Part shown: piece by piece, positions 37,544 through 48,042 of the stretch
Position numbering within the stretch: position 1 is the first letter of the stretch
Layout of the letters: the number at the start of each line of letters is the position of its first letter
Assembly: GCA_947495075.1 (NCBI GenBank)
Contig: CANLXH010000001.1
Coordinates: 992,001-1,056,000, forward strand
From: an uncultured Croceitalea sp.
Lineage (GTDB): Bacteria; Bacteroidota; Bacteroidia; Flavobacteriales; Flavobacteriaceae
DNA: 64,000 nucleotides
Direction: 5' to 3'
Translations under genes and position numbers: made by a program
The notes under the pieces: model-generated
The model's input: the letters and a program-made list of their open reading frames with translations, nothing else
Databases searched by the model: none
Told to the model about the DNA's origin: nothing

Positions 37544-38545
37544 ATGGATGCTGTAAAAGCTATTGTAAATGATATAAAGCAGAAAAATCTAAAACCTATC
37601 TATTTTCTAATGGGTGACGAACCTTATTATATAGATAAGATTTCGGATTTTATTGCAGTGACAGTTTTGACTGAAGAAGAACGAAGCTTTAATCAAATGG
37701 CACTTTATGGAAAGGAAACTTCTATAGATGACATTGTTTCTAATGCTAAGCGGTTTCCAATGATGGCAGAACATCAAGTAATCATTGTTAAGGAGGCACA
37801 AGAGCTATCCAGAACAATAGAAAACTTAATTTCTTACGTAGAAAATCCACAGCCTACTACGGTTTTGGTTGTTTGTTACAAGTATAAAAAACTTGATAAA
37901 CGTAAGAAACTATATAAGGCAGTTCAAAAGAACGGAGTACTTTTTGAGAGTAAAAAGCTTTACGAAAATCAAGTAGCAGATTGGATTAGAAAGGTATTAA
38001 ATGGAAAAAAATATCAAATTTCACCTAAAGCATCGGCCTTGTTAGTAGAATTTTTAGGAACAGATTTAAGTAAAATTAATAATGAACTCCAAAAACTATT
38101 TTTAGTTGTTCCTCAAGGCTTAGAGATAACACCAGCGCATATTGAAGAGCATATTGGAATAAGTAAAGATTACAATAATTTTGAGTTAAAGAAAGCTATT
38201 GGTGAACGCAACGTTACAAAAGCCAGTAAGATTATCAATTACTTTTCCCAAAACCCTAAGGATAACCCTTTTGTATTAACCGTAACCTTGCTTAATAGTT
38301 TTTTTACACAACTGCTTAAATATCATGGTTTACAAGACCATTCACCTAAAAGTGTTGCTTCTTCTCTTGGTGTAAGCCCATATTTTGTTGATGAATATAG
38401 GATAGCGGCCAAGAATTATCCAATGAAAAAAGTAAGTAAGATAGTTTCAAGTTTACGAGAGTTGGATTTAAAAGGCAAGGGGGTGAATGCCCAAAACATG
38501 AGTCATCCAGATTTATTAAAAGAATTACTAGTTAAAATTATCTAG
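37544..38545 (+). CDS. holA: DNA polymerase III delta subunit
   Basis: 333 residues, normal length. The N-terminus 'IYFLMGDEPYYIDKISDFI' and 'FPMMAEHQVIIVKEAQEL' are typical of HolA, with 'LEFLGTDLSKINNELQKL'-type helices in the middle. It opens the beta clamp within the clamp loader. The stop codon abuts the convergent DoxX gene stop with no gap. Confidence 0.92.
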   Translation: MDAVKAIVNDIKQKNLKPIYFLMGDEPYYIDKISDFIAVTVLTEEERSFNQMALYGKETSIDDIVSNAKRFPMMAEHQVIIVKEAQELSRTIENLISYVENPQPTTVLVVCYKYKKLDKRKKLYKAVQKNGVLFESKKLYENQVADWIRKVLNGKKYQISPKASALLVEFLGTDLSKINNELQKLFLVVPQGLEITPAHIEEHIGISKDYNNFELKKAIGERNVTKASKIINYFSQNPKDNPFVLTVTLLNSFFTQLLKYHGLQDHSPKSVASSLGVSPYFVDEYRIAAKNYPMKKVSKIVSSLRELDLKGKGVNAQNMSHPDLLKELLVKII

Positions 38546-38926
38546 TTACTTTCTATCTATGCTATATTTTCCGGGACCTAACAATGCAATAACCGTAAAC
38601 GCTAAAAGATAGAACAGCGCTTTTTCCTGTATTTTAAATGGGTCGGCTATATGTACAGCGAAGAAAGCAACTGCCATTGTTATAGCCGCAGGTATTGATG
38701 CTAACCTTGTTTTATACCCAACTAGAATTAGTATAGGAGCTATAAATTCGCCTATGACTGCTAAAAATAACGAAGGAGTAGCACCGATTCCTAGAGGATT
38801 AGGAAACTCAAAATTACCAGCAACTAGATTTTGGAATTTTGATAAGCCATGACCAAAAATCATCATTGAAGAAACACCAATTCTTAATAATGCTAATCCT
38901 ATATCCGTTAAAAGAGATTTTTTCAT
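38546..38926 (-). CDS. DoxX-family membrane protein
   Basis: 126 residues from ATG 38924-38926; the frame runs 21 codons further up but those are unlikely. About four hydrophobic spans with the DoxX motifs 'LLRIGVSSMMIFGHGLSKF', 'GEFIAPILILVGYKTRLA' and 'YLLAFTVIALLGPGKYSID'. DoxX proteins are small inner-membrane proteins linked to redox or thiol stress; the exact role here is unknown. Confidence 0.88.
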   Translation of the reverse strand: MKKSLLTDIGLALLRIGVSSMMIFGHGLSKFQNLVAGNFEFPNPLGIGATPSLFLAVIGEFIAPILILVGYKTRLASIPAAITMAVAFFAVHIADPFKIQEKALFYLLAFTVIALLGPGKYSIDRK

Positions 38927-39082
38927 TGTAGGGGGAATTAATTCTACAAATATATTTTTTTTATTGAATATGTAGATTTTACAATACAAAAACTAATCGG
39001 CAATGATTTTTAAACAAAACTTATTAGTAAATTGTATGTCTTATGAACTATCAATCAATTAATTAATTAAAACTAGAACATT

Positions 39083-41863
39083 ATGAAAAAAACTATTTTA
39101 GGAGTAGTATTTTTACTCCTTTGCTCATTTTTTGTAAAAGCTCAAGATTTTCAATTCAAGGCTAGTGATATCGAAATAAAATATGAGCGTTTTGTTTTAC
39201 CTAACGGCCTTACACTTTTAGTACATGAAGACCATAAAGCTCCAATTGCGGCTGTAAATGTTTGGTACCATGTAGGCTCCAAAAATGAGAAACCTGGTAA
39301 GAGTGGTTTTGCACATCTTTTTGAACATTTAATGTTTAACGGTAGCGAAAATTACAATAAGGATTACTTTCAAGCATTGGAAAGTATTGGAGGTACCGAC
39401 TTAAATGGAACGACCAACAACGATAGAACAAATTATTTCCAGAATGTGCCTATTTCAGCATTAGACCAAGTATTATTCTTGGAATCTGATCGTATGGGTC
39501 ATTTATTAGGTGCTATTGACCAAGAACGTTTAGATGAGCAACGTGGCGTTGTACAGAATGAAAAGCGCCAAGGTGAAAATCAGCCTTATGGTAAGCAATG
39601 GGGTTACTTGACTAAGGCTATGTATCCTAAAGGGCATCCATACTCTTGGACGGTAATAGGAGAGATGGCAGATTTAAATGCAGCTTCTTTAGAAGATGTT
39701 CAAGAATGGTTTAGATCTTATTATGGCACTGCTAATGCTGTGGTTGCTGTTGCTGGCGATGTTAACCCGAAAGAAGTGTATGATAAAGTACTTAAATATT
39801 TTGGAGACATTCCTTCAGGGCCAACTGTTGAAAGACAAGAAGTTAATATTCCAGATCACGGTTTGGATACTTACCAAGTTTATGAGGATAGAGTTCCTGA
39901 AACCCGTGTTTTATTCTCATGGAATACTCCAGAATTTGGTGCGAAAGAAGATATTCATTTTGATTTAATTTCAGCCATCTTAACTAACGGAAAGAATTCT
40001 AGATTATATAAAAAGTTTATCTATGAAGACCAAACGGCAAGTTCAGTTGTTTCTTTTCAGGGGTCAAGCGAAATAGCTAGTACATTTGTTACTTGGACCA
40101 ATGTAAAGCCAGGACAAGATTATAAAAAAATTGAGAAAGAGCTACTAGAAGAAATAAACAAATTCATTGAAAATGGTCCTACTGAAGCTGAACTTAAAAG
40201 AGTTAAAGCAGCATATTTCTCTGGATTTATAAAAGGATTGGAAAGAATTGGTGGATTTGGTGGTGTATCTGATATTCTTGCATCTAACCAAACCTATTTT
40301 GGTGATGCAGGATATTATAAAACGGTATTAAATTATGCAGAGTCAGCTACTATAGAGGATTTAAAGAAAACCGCCAAAAAGTGGCTGTCTAAAGGAAAGC
40401 ATACATTAATATGTAAACCTTTTCCAGAGTATACATCAAATAAATCTGTAGTTGATAGATCTAAACTTCCTGAACTAGGACCACAAAAAAGCTCACAGTT
40501 TCCAGATATTGAAAGAGCAAAACTATCTAATGGTCTAAATGTAGTCTTAGCTAAACGTACGGGAGTACCAACGATTGTGATTAATCTAATGGTAGATGCT
40601 GGCTACAAAACAGATTATTTATCTAGTCCTGGAACCGCTCAACTAGCAATGAACTTGATTGATGAAGGAACCAAGAGCATGAATTCACTCGAGATAAATG
40701 AAAAGTTGCAACTTATTGGGGCTAGCCTTAATACATTTTCAGATCAAGATATGTCTAATATTTATATGACAACGTTAAAACAGAGTTTTAACGAGAGCTT
40801 AGATTTATTTTCTGATGTTGTTTTAAATCCAGTATTTCCTCAAAATGAATTTGATCGTTTAAAAAGTGAACAGATTAACGGTATTAAGCGCGAAAAGTCC
40901 CAACCAATCTCAATGGCACTACGAGTCATGAATAAGTATTTGTATGGAGAAAATCACCCATACAGCAATCCATATACTGGAACTGGATATGAAGACACTG
41001 TTGACAAACTCACCAAAGATGATATTGTTAAGTTTTATGATACGTGGATAAAACCAAACAATGCAACGCTTGTAGTTACCGGTGATGTGGAAATGAAAAA
41101 TTTGAAATCTAAATTGGAAAAGGCCTTAGGTAAATGGAAGAAAGCTGATGTGCCAACTATAACTTTTAATAAGCCTAGTGCCAATTCTAAAAATACTCTT
41201 TATTTGATGAATAGGCCAGAATCACAGCAATCGGTTATTATTGCGGGTCATTTGACAAAAAAATATGGGGATTTATCTGAAGTAGCCATGGAACAGATGG
41301 TAAATATTTTAGGAGGTGATTTTACTTCTAGAATAAACATGAACCTTCGTGAAGATAAGCACTGGTCCTATGGTGCAGGAGGTTTTGTTATAGGAGCTAA
41401 GGAAGAACGTCCGTTTATCATGTATGCCCCTGTGCAAACAGATAAGACCGCAGAGTCTGTTAAAGAATTACGTAAAGAGATTTCCGATTTTTTAACTACT
41501 AGACCAGCAACCCAAGCAGAACTAGATAAAGTTAAAACAAATCAAGTATTGAAACTTCCTGGACAGTGGGAAACTAATAGCGCTGTTAATAATTCTGTAA
41601 CAAACCTTGTTAGGTATAATTTAGCAGACGATTATTATAAAAAGTATGATCAGAATGTGCGTAATTTATCTTTAAGTGAATTACATAAAGTTGCTAAAGA
41701 TGTTGTTAAACCAGAAGCTGTAAACTGGTTTATGGTTGGCGATAGAGCTAAGATAGCAAGTAAGTTAGACGAGCTTGGTTTTGATCAAATAATTGAAATT
41801 GATGCTGATGGAAAACCACTTGTTCCAGCTATGAAACAAGATGATACAGACATTAAGAACTAA
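39083..41863 (+). CDS. M16-family zinc protease (pitrilysin type), exported, two-domain
   Basis: 926 residues. The signal peptide ends at 'CSFFVKAQ' (about 21). The inverted zinc motif HLFEH is at 78-82, with the downstream Glu in 'DEQRGVVQNEKRQGENQPYG'. The second half repeats the M16 fold without the zinc motif ('AKLSNGLNVVLAKRTGVPTI', 'LREDKHWSYGAGG'), the usual active-plus-inactive arrangement. It degrades small peptides in the periplasm. A strong terminator follows at 41875. Confidence 0.94.
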   Translation: MKKTILGVVFLLLCSFFVKAQDFQFKASDIEIKYERFVLPNGLTLLVHEDHKAPIAAVNVWYHVGSKNEKPGKSGFAHLFEHLMFNGSENYNKDYFQALESIGGTDLNGTTNNDRTNYFQNVPISALDQVLFLESDRMGHLLGAIDQERLDEQRGVVQNEKRQGENQPYGKQWGYLTKAMYPKGHPYSWTVIGEMADLNAASLEDVQEWFRSYYGTANAVVAVAGDVNPKEVYDKVLKYFGDIPSGPTVERQEVNIPDHGLDTYQVYEDRVPETRVLFSWNTPEFGAKEDIHFDLISAILTNGKNSRLYKKFIYEDQTASSVVSFQGSSEIASTFVTWTNVKPGQDYKKIEKELLEEINKFIENGPTEAELKRVKAAYFSGFIKGLERIGGFGGVSDILASNQTYFGDAGYYKTVLNYAESATIEDLKKTAKKWLSKGKHTLICKPFPEYTSNKSVVDRSKLPELGPQKSSQFPDIERAKLSNGLNVVLAKRTGVPTIVINLMVDAGYKTDYLSSPGTAQLAMNLIDEGTKSMNSLEINEKLQLIGASLNTFSDQDMSNIYMTTLKQSFNESLDLFSDVVLNPVFPQNEFDRLKSEQINGIKREKSQPISMALRVMNKYLYGENHPYSNPYTGTGYEDTVDKLTKDDIVKFYDTWIKPNNATLVVTGDVEMKNLKSKLEKALGKWKKADVPTITFNKPSANSKNTLYLMNRPESQQSVIIAGHLTKKYGDLSEVAMEQMVNILGGDFTSRINMNLREDKHWSYGAGGFVIGAKEERPFIMYAPVQTDKTAESVKELRKEISDFLTTRPATQAELDKVKTNQVLKLPGQWETNSAVNNSVTNLVRYNLADDYYKKYDQNVRNLSLSELHKVAKDVVKPEAVNWFMVGDRAKIASKLDELGFDQIIEIDADGKPLVPAMKQDDTDIKN

Positions 41864-41874
41864 TTTGAAATTTT

Positions 41875-41899
41875 AAAGCCTCGCTAATTGCGAGGCTTT
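41875..41899. terminator. Bidirectional terminator
   Basis: 10-bp stem AAAGCCTCGC / GCGAGGCTTT with loop TAATT, then T-rich sequence. It lies 11 bases after the M16 gene stop and just before the stop of the convergent E1 dehydrogenase gene. Confidence 0.9.
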
Positions 41900-41905
41900 T
41901 TTATC

Positions 41906-44317
41906 TTATCTAAGAGCGGGATAATCTAATGGGTCTGCTTCATGCATTATTTCGTAAATCTTTTCAAAAATATCCTCTGCATTTGGTTTTGAAAAATAAT
42001 CACCATCAGTTGCATATGCCGGCCTATGAGCTTTGGCAGTAAGGGTCTGCGGTTTGCTATCTAAATACTTGTAAGCTCCTTGTTTTTCGATAATCTCTTG
42101 CAATAGGTATGCAGAACATCCTCCAGGAACATCTTCATCAATAACCAGCAATCTATTGGTTTTTTGAATACTTTTTACTACATCATGATTTATATCAAAA
42201 GGAAGTAAAGATTGCGCATCAATAACTTCAGCATCAATACCAACTTCTTTTAATTCCTCTGCAACACTTAATACAATACGTAAGGTAGAGCCATAAGAAA
42301 GGAGTGTAATATCTGAACCTTCTTTCATGGTTTCTACAACACCAATTGGTGTGCAGAATTCTCCAAGGTTTTTAGGTTTATCTTCTTTTAATCTATATCC
42401 ATTAAGACTTTCTACTACAAGTGCTGGTTCATCTGTTTTCATAAGAGTATTATAGAAACCGGCTGCTTGAGTCATATTTCTTGGAGTCAAAATGTACATA
42501 CCTCGAAGTAGGTGAATAAGTCCCCCCATTTGGGACCCCGAGTGCCAGATGCCCTCCAAACGATGTCCTCTGGTCCTTATTATTAACGGTGCTTTTTGCT
42601 TTCCAGCTGTTCTGTATAATAATGTAGCTAAATCGTCGCTTAGTGTTTGAAGACCGTACATTATGTAATCTAAATACTGTATCTCTGCTATTGGTCTTAA
42701 GCCACGCATAGCCATACCAATACCTTGTCCAACTATAGTAGCTTCACGAATACCTGTATCTGCAATTCTAAGTTCCCCAAATTTTTCTTGGAGTCCTTCA
42801 AGACCTTGATTTACATCTCCAATATTACCTGTGTCTTCTCCAAATATTAATGCGTTTGGGTATTTTTCAAAAAGTTTATCAAAATTATCTCTTAGAATCA
42901 CTCTACCATCAACTTGTTCTATGCTATCCTCATAGATAGGAACAATCTTTTTTATTGAAGTAGCATTTTCTGATAATTCCGAATAAAGATGCGAACTAAA
43001 TGCAGGCTGGTTTTTTTCCATAAATGAAATTATCCAGTTTTGTAATTCTTTCTTTTCTACGGAATCTTCACCAATAATATATCTAAGCACTTTTCTAGCA
43101 TGTGAAGCTAAATCCTTTTTAATAGGCTCTTCAATAGCGATTAAATCGTTCTTTATTTTGGTAATAAAATTTCGGTTAGGGCTATTATTTGCAACTTTTT
43201 CTATGATGGCGACTAAGTTCTTTTTTTCAGAAGCATGTGGTGCTAAAAATTGTGTCCATGCCGTTTTCTTAGCATTTCTAACTTCTTGCTTAATTTTCTT
43301 TTCTAATGCTTTTAAATCTTCCTCAGTCGAGATATTTTTTTCTATAATCCACTCACGAAAACGTTTGTTGCAATCGTTTTCACGCTCCCATACTAAGCGT
43401 TCTTGTGATTTGTAACGCTCATGAGAGCCAGAAGTGGAATGCCCTTGTGGCTGCGTTAATTCAGTCACATGAATTAATACAGGTACATGTTCTTCTCTTG
43501 CTATGTCAGATGCATTTTCATAGGCATGTATAAGCGCAGTGTAGTCCCAACCAGCAACTTTTAAAATTTCATACCCGTTACTGTTCTCATCACGTTGAAA
43601 ACCTTTTAAAATCTCAGAGATATCACTTTTTGTAGTGTGGTATTTAGCAGGCACAGAAATTCCGTAGGCATCATCCCAAACACTTATAACCATTGGTACT
43701 TGCATAACTCCTGCGGCATTCAAAGCTTCAAAAAAATGCCCTTCGCTTGTACTTGCATTACCAATAGTACCCCATGCAACTTCATTTCCATTCTCCGAAA
43801 AATTAGTAATATCTATTCCTTTAACATTTCGGTATATTTTTGAAGCTTGTGCTAAACCAAGCAAACGAGGCATTTGTCCAGCGGTACATGATATATCTGC
43901 GCTACTATTTTTTTGTTGCATTAAATTTTTCCAACTTCCATCTTCATTAATACTATGAGTCATAAAGTGGCCACCCATCTGGCGACCTGCGCTCATAGGG
44001 TCTTTATTAATATCTGTAGTTGCGTAAAGACCATGAAAAAATGACTCAGGATTTAAATGCCCAAGGGCCATCATAAATGTCTGGTCTCTGTAATATCCAC
44101 TTCTAAAATCTCCATTTTGAAAAGCTCTAGCCATAGCTAGTTGCGGTAACTCTTTACCATCACCAAAGATTCCAAACTTTGCTTTTCCAGTAAGTACTTC
44201 TCTTCTTCCTAATAAACTACATTCCCTACTAGTGACTGCAACCTTATAATCACTCAAAATCTGAGCTTGAAAATCATCGAATGAAATATCATTATCGGTT
44301 TTAGGGTCTGTTTTCAT
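41906..44317 (-). CDS. 2-oxoacid dehydrogenase E1 component, fused alpha and beta subunits
   Basis: 803 residues. The N-terminal half is the E1-alpha ThDP domain ('SAGRQMGGHFMTHS', 'ISCTAGQMPRLLGLAQASK', 'WGTIGNASTSEGHFFEALN'). The C-terminal half is the E1-beta transketolase-type domain ('ALIFGEDTGNIGDVNQGLEG', 'ADTGIREATIVGQGIGMAM', 'LSYGSTLRIVLSVAEEL'). This fusion is common in Bacteroidota and is usually annotated as branched-chain 2-oxoacid dehydrogenase; pyruvate cannot be excluded. E2 and E3 are not nearby. Confidence 0.93.
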   Translation of the reverse strand: MKTDPKTDNDISFDDFQAQILSDYKVAVTSRECSLLGRREVLTGKAKFGIFGDGKELPQLAMARAFQNGDFRSGYYRDQTFMMALGHLNPESFFHGLYATTDINKDPMSAGRQMGGHFMTHSINEDGSWKNLMQQKNSSADISCTAGQMPRLLGLAQASKIYRNVKGIDITNFSENGNEVAWGTIGNASTSEGHFFEALNAAGVMQVPMVISVWDDAYGISVPAKYHTTKSDISEILKGFQRDENSNGYEILKVAGWDYTALIHAYENASDIAREEHVPVLIHVTELTQPQGHSTSGSHERYKSQERLVWERENDCNKRFREWIIEKNISTEEDLKALEKKIKQEVRNAKKTAWTQFLAPHASEKKNLVAIIEKVANNSPNRNFITKIKNDLIAIEEPIKKDLASHARKVLRYIIGEDSVEKKELQNWIISFMEKNQPAFSSHLYSELSENATSIKKIVPIYEDSIEQVDGRVILRDNFDKLFEKYPNALIFGEDTGNIGDVNQGLEGLQEKFGELRIADTGIREATIVGQGIGMAMRGLRPIAEIQYLDYIMYGLQTLSDDLATLLYRTAGKQKAPLIIRTRGHRLEGIWHSGSQMGGLIHLLRGMYILTPRNMTQAAGFYNTLMKTDEPALVVESLNGYRLKEDKPKNLGEFCTPIGVVETMKEGSDITLLSYGSTLRIVLSVAEELKEVGIDAEVIDAQSLLPFDINHDVVKSIQKTNRLLVIDEDVPGGCSAYLLQEIIEKQGAYKYLDSKPQTLTAKAHRPAYATDGDYFSKPNAEDIFEKIYEIMHEADPLDYPALR

Positions 44318-44337
44318 AAATGAAGTATGATTTTTTG

Positions 44338-44345
44338 CAAAAATA
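44338..44345 (-). promoter_or_regulatory. Putative -7 promoter element of the E1 gene
   Basis: On the minus strand the bases read TATTTTTG, a perfect TAnnTTTG element, about 20 bases before the ATG. No TTG stands at exactly 19 bases upstream, so the assignment is tentative. Confidence 0.3.
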
Positions 44346-44476
44346 CGAAATGAAGTTTTATTTTGCTAACTTAATAGAGTACTTCTATTTGCAAAATCAC
44401 AATAAAATGTTATTTTAAAAATGAATATGGAAAAATAGCACATCCTTTTTAGCTATATTTTGCTAATCTTTTAAAG

Positions 44477-47335
44477 TTAGAACCATTTTCTTGTGAAGAG
44501 TCCTGTTAACGTTTTGGGGCTTATTGTTACTATAAAACGGATGCTTTGCCCATAATCTGGCTGTGCTATTTCCCAACCATTATTAGAATATAAAGGAAAG
44601 TATAATTCAAAATAATCGGTCACTAAATTTAATCGAATACCAGAATCATAGACGAATCTTGCACTCTCTCCTCTATCAGCAATCATTCCTACATCTCCAT
44701 ACAATTCTATCCATCTCCATATATTAAAGCTCGCATTAGTGGTTGCTATCCAGTCGCTACCAAATTGATCATCAAACCTAGATTTAAAGCCACCTTCGGC
44801 AATTATAATTTGTTGACTATATATACCGCTTCCTTCAGAACGACCCAAATATCCTAAATCAAAGAGGTAGTCTGTGGGTCTATCTAATGCATAGCTAAAG
44901 AAATCAGAATTGGTTTTATTTCTAAGAAACTTGCCTGCATAAAACCTTAAATTTAATTGGCGGTTACTTTCAAAAAGTTTTCTGTATTCGAATTCTACTG
45001 ATGCTTTTGTAAACTCACTAGAATGTTGAAAATCAATCAAAGAAGATTTAAAATTGATAATATCATTGTCGATATTGAGGTACCTGACATTAAAAACACT
45101 ATAATCAGGATTGTTCTCTAAGTCTAAATCTGAAGAATTATTGGCTAATACGTCTGGATCAATATTTCTAAAAACATTACGATGCCTAAATAATAGAACT
45201 TGCCTTTTATTGGATATTAAATCATCTGGACGCCAGCCAAAACTAACAGCAGGGGTGATGGTTGTGAATCTTGAATTTCTTTGGAAATGCGACGTACTTG
45301 CTCCTAAGCTATAATTAGAAACGTAATGCCCACTTTTTCCATGGTATTTTCTATATCTAAAACTTGTTCTGCCTACTAGAGTTTTTTCAAGAAAAGAATA
45401 GGTAGGAGCTAAATCGTATGTGAATTGCCGTTCCAGAAAGGTTTTATTATAAACTCTGAGTCCAGGTGTAATACCATCATATAAGTTAAAGTTCGCTATT
45501 GGGACATAAAAAATTTGTGTATAGTTGGGATTTTCGGTATCCTTAAAAAAACGAAACTGAAGTTTTTTATTACTAGAAAAGAAACCATTAAGTGTTTTCC
45601 AATTATCTCTTTGATTAAATTCTGGAATTTTCTGGTCATAGTTTAGCACCAGTCTATCCTCTGTAGTTCGTGGAATTATATATGTGCGTGAAGAGTCTAT
45701 ATTACTAAACCAGTATTTAGAAACTACAGAGTCTTTTTGTAATCCAAAAAGTGAAATAGGTACGTTAGTTCCTCTTTTGTTCTTTATAGTAAGTGTAATA
45801 TTACTATCTGTTTTTATAACATTCTTTATTTTAAAATCAATTCGTTTACGAGTAGCGATGTACTCAGTAAAAAACCAAGTTATATCTTCATCAGTACTCG
45901 CTGTCAAAATGTTTTTGAAATCCCTTGCCTTAACTTTTGGTTGAAGTTTTTTATCTTCCAGTAGTTTTTTAATACTCTCGTCTATTTTTTCTTCACCTAT
46001 GTACTCGGCTAAATAGGCTAAACCAAGGCCTGCTTTATATCTATTAGCAATTTTTTGGTTGAATTTTATTAGAGAATCGTTAGGTGTAGTAAGCGCTTGA
46101 TCTATATTTTTTCTTGTAGATAGCATTTGCAATAAATAATATTGCTCATTAAAGTCCATTTTTGCCAAATGGAAGCCGCGAATTCCCCAAATTTTTGAAA
46201 GTTTTCCTATTAATTTTTGTTTTGGATAATTATCCTCAACATATTTAATCATTAGGTAATTACTAATAGCGTCACAAACCCAACGTTCTTTCCTTGGATC
46301 TAAGTAGATGGCTTCTTTAAGATAACTATTCAGCGCCGTTTTTAAGAACATCATTTCAAATTGAAATTGTTCTTGATAAGGTCTTACGAAGGAAGGGAGT
46401 TGATTAAGCCCATACAAAGGGCTCTTGTTGTAATCTATTTCGCTGACTAAAAGTTCTTTTTTTGGATATTCTCCAAGGTTTTCAGAAAGATATTTGGCTA
46501 CTTTTTCTATAGAAATACTCTGGGAGATCCCATCATATTTTTTAGATTCTAAATCTGTTTTTATAGTTATATAGCTAGTTACATGTCTAGTAAATTCTTT
46601 ATTAGGACTTAAAATTATATCACAATTTTTGCTCTTAAGTCCAGTTAGACTAATCTGTTGTGCAATAGAAATATCTGTTATTCTGGATTCTTGAAAATTT
46701 GAAGTAAGAAACAGTTTTTTTGGAAAAATAAGATTGATAGAAGTATTGGCGATATCTGTGTAATTATCCTCTAAATTTTTGTTAGAATATAACTTCCATT
46801 CACCATCAAAAACAGCTGGATTTAAATACCAATCTTTTAAATAATATCCTCCTTTTGAATTGTATCCATATGGTGTGTACCTGTTTTCAGGCAGTTTTAT
46901 GGTATACGTAAAGAAAATTATAGTAGAATCATTTGGGGCTAAAGGTTTCTGTAATTCAACTTTTATGATATCTAGGTTTCTAGTACGTTTCCAATTTAAC
47001 CCACCATGGTCGTTATCGACGACACTTATTATATCTGTACGACCTCGTTCGTCATCTTTTGCTAAATGTAGACTCTTTTTAAATTGCTCGCTAAAACGCT
47101 TTGCTAAAGGTGTTTTTTTAGATGAGTATGCGTGATTCCAATCATTAAAATAAATACTCTTAAGACTACTGCCAGAACTATTGACATAAGTAAACTTTTG
47201 CCTAATAGCAATCTCTTTTGCTTCATCATCTATAGTTGCGGTCAACTCATTATAATGTTGTCCTCTCGTTATTAAAACAAAGAATAGGAAAAAAGTTGTA
47301 ACATGAAATTTAAATGAAGTGCAATTTTTTCTCAA
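44477..47335 (-). CDS. Degenerate M1-peptidase-like domain fused to an outer-membrane beta-barrel
   Basis: 952 residues. A signal peptide ends near 'FVLITRGQ'. Residues ~25-560 follow the M1 aminopeptidase layout (N-terminal beta domain, then a helical catalytic-like domain). The zinc site is gone: no HExxH is present, and the usual WLxEG helix reads 'WVCDAISNYLMIKYVED'. Residues ~600-952 are rich in alternating beta strands and end in 'LFTRKWF', with the terminal Phe of outer-membrane barrels. It is probably a surface binding or transport protein rather than a peptidase. An intact M1 enzyme is encoded at 23798 in the same window. Confidence 0.75.
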   Translation of the reverse strand: MRKNCTSFKFHVTTFFLFFVLITRGQHYNELTATIDDEAKEIAIRQKFTYVNSSGSSLKSIYFNDWNHAYSSKKTPLAKRFSEQFKKSLHLAKDDERGRTDIISVVDNDHGGLNWKRTRNLDIIKVELQKPLAPNDSTIIFFTYTIKLPENRYTPYGYNSKGGYYLKDWYLNPAVFDGEWKLYSNKNLEDNYTDIANTSINLIFPKKLFLTSNFQESRITDISIAQQISLTGLKSKNCDIILSPNKEFTRHVTSYITIKTDLESKKYDGISQSISIEKVAKYLSENLGEYPKKELLVSEIDYNKSPLYGLNQLPSFVRPYQEQFQFEMMFLKTALNSYLKEAIYLDPRKERWVCDAISNYLMIKYVEDNYPKQKLIGKLSKIWGIRGFHLAKMDFNEQYYLLQMLSTRKNIDQALTTPNDSLIKFNQKIANRYKAGLGLAYLAEYIGEEKIDESIKKLLEDKKLQPKVKARDFKNILTASTDEDITWFFTEYIATRKRIDFKIKNVIKTDSNITLTIKNKRGTNVPISLFGLQKDSVVSKYWFSNIDSSRTYIIPRTTEDRLVLNYDQKIPEFNQRDNWKTLNGFFSSNKKLQFRFFKDTENPNYTQIFYVPIANFNLYDGITPGLRVYNKTFLERQFTYDLAPTYSFLEKTLVGRTSFRYRKYHGKSGHYVSNYSLGASTSHFQRNSRFTTITPAVSFGWRPDDLISNKRQVLLFRHRNVFRNIDPDVLANNSSDLDLENNPDYSVFNVRYLNIDNDIINFKSSLIDFQHSSEFTKASVEFEYRKLFESNRQLNLRFYAGKFLRNKTNSDFFSYALDRPTDYLFDLGYLGRSEGSGIYSQQIIIAEGGFKSRFDDQFGSDWIATTNASFNIWRWIELYGDVGMIADRGESARFVYDSGIRLNLVTDYFELYFPLYSNNGWEIAQPDYGQSIRFIVTISPKTLTGLFTRKWF

Positions 47336-47345
47336 GAAATTCTAA

Positions 47346-48032
47346 TTAAAAGTTTGGACTCATAGTATGTCCTTTATAGAAGCTATCAATTATAGCAACA
47401 GCTTCATCGGCGGTATCTACTAGTTTTATAAGATCTAAGTCTTCTGGGCTAATGTTTTTTTCTTTTAGCATGATTGTTTTAATCCAGTCTAATAAACCGC
47501 TCCAAAAACTAGTCCCAACTAATACAATTGGAAAAGTTCCAATTTTTTTAGTTTGTATTAGAGTTATAGCTTCGAACAATTCATCTAGTGTGCCAAACCC
47601 TCCTGGCATAACGACAAATCCCTGTGAATATTTGACAAACATAACTTTACGAACAAAAAAATAGTCAAAGTCAAGACTCTTATCAGAGTCAATATATGGA
47701 TTGTCATGCTGCTCAAAAGGTAAATCTATATTTAAACCTACGGAAATTCCGCCTGCTTGGTTTGCTCCGCGGTTACCAGCTTCCATAATTCCGGGTCCAC
47801 CACCAGTAATTACACCGTAACCAGATGAAGCAAGTTTTTCTGCTACCTCGACTGCTAACTCATAATATGGGGCACCAGGTTTTGTTCGAGCAGAGCCAAA
47901 AATAGATACACAAGGACCAATCTGACTCATTCTTTCAAAACCGTTAACAAACTCTCCCATAATCTTAAAAATGGCCCAGGAGTCATTTGTTTTTATTTCG
48001 TTCCAACCTTTAGGATGTGCTTCTGATCGCAT
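47346..48032 (-). CDS. LOG-family protein (TIGR00730, Rossmann fold)
   Basis: 228 residues from ATG 48030-48032; a frame extending to 48059 would overlap uvrA. It has the LOG motif 'VVMPGGFGTLDELFEAIT' and 'VITGGGPGIMEAGNRGA'. The family are nucleotide 5'-monophosphate phosphoribohydrolases (cytokinin-activating 'Lonely guy' type, also nucleotide salvage). It lies close downstream of uvrA and is probably co-transcribed. The pseudo-M1 barrel gene follows 10 bases later. Confidence 0.9.
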   Translation of the reverse strand: MRSEAHPKGWNEIKTNDSWAIFKIMGEFVNGFERMSQIGPCVSIFGSARTKPGAPYYELAVEVAEKLASSGYGVITGGGPGIMEAGNRGANQAGGISVGLNIDLPFEQHDNPYIDSDKSLDFDYFFVRKVMFVKYSQGFVVMPGGFGTLDELFEAITLIQTKKIGTFPIVLVGTSFWSGLLDWIKTIMLKEKNISPEDLDLIKLVDTADEAVAIIDSFYKGHTMSPNF

Positions 48033-48042
48033 ATTTTTATTT

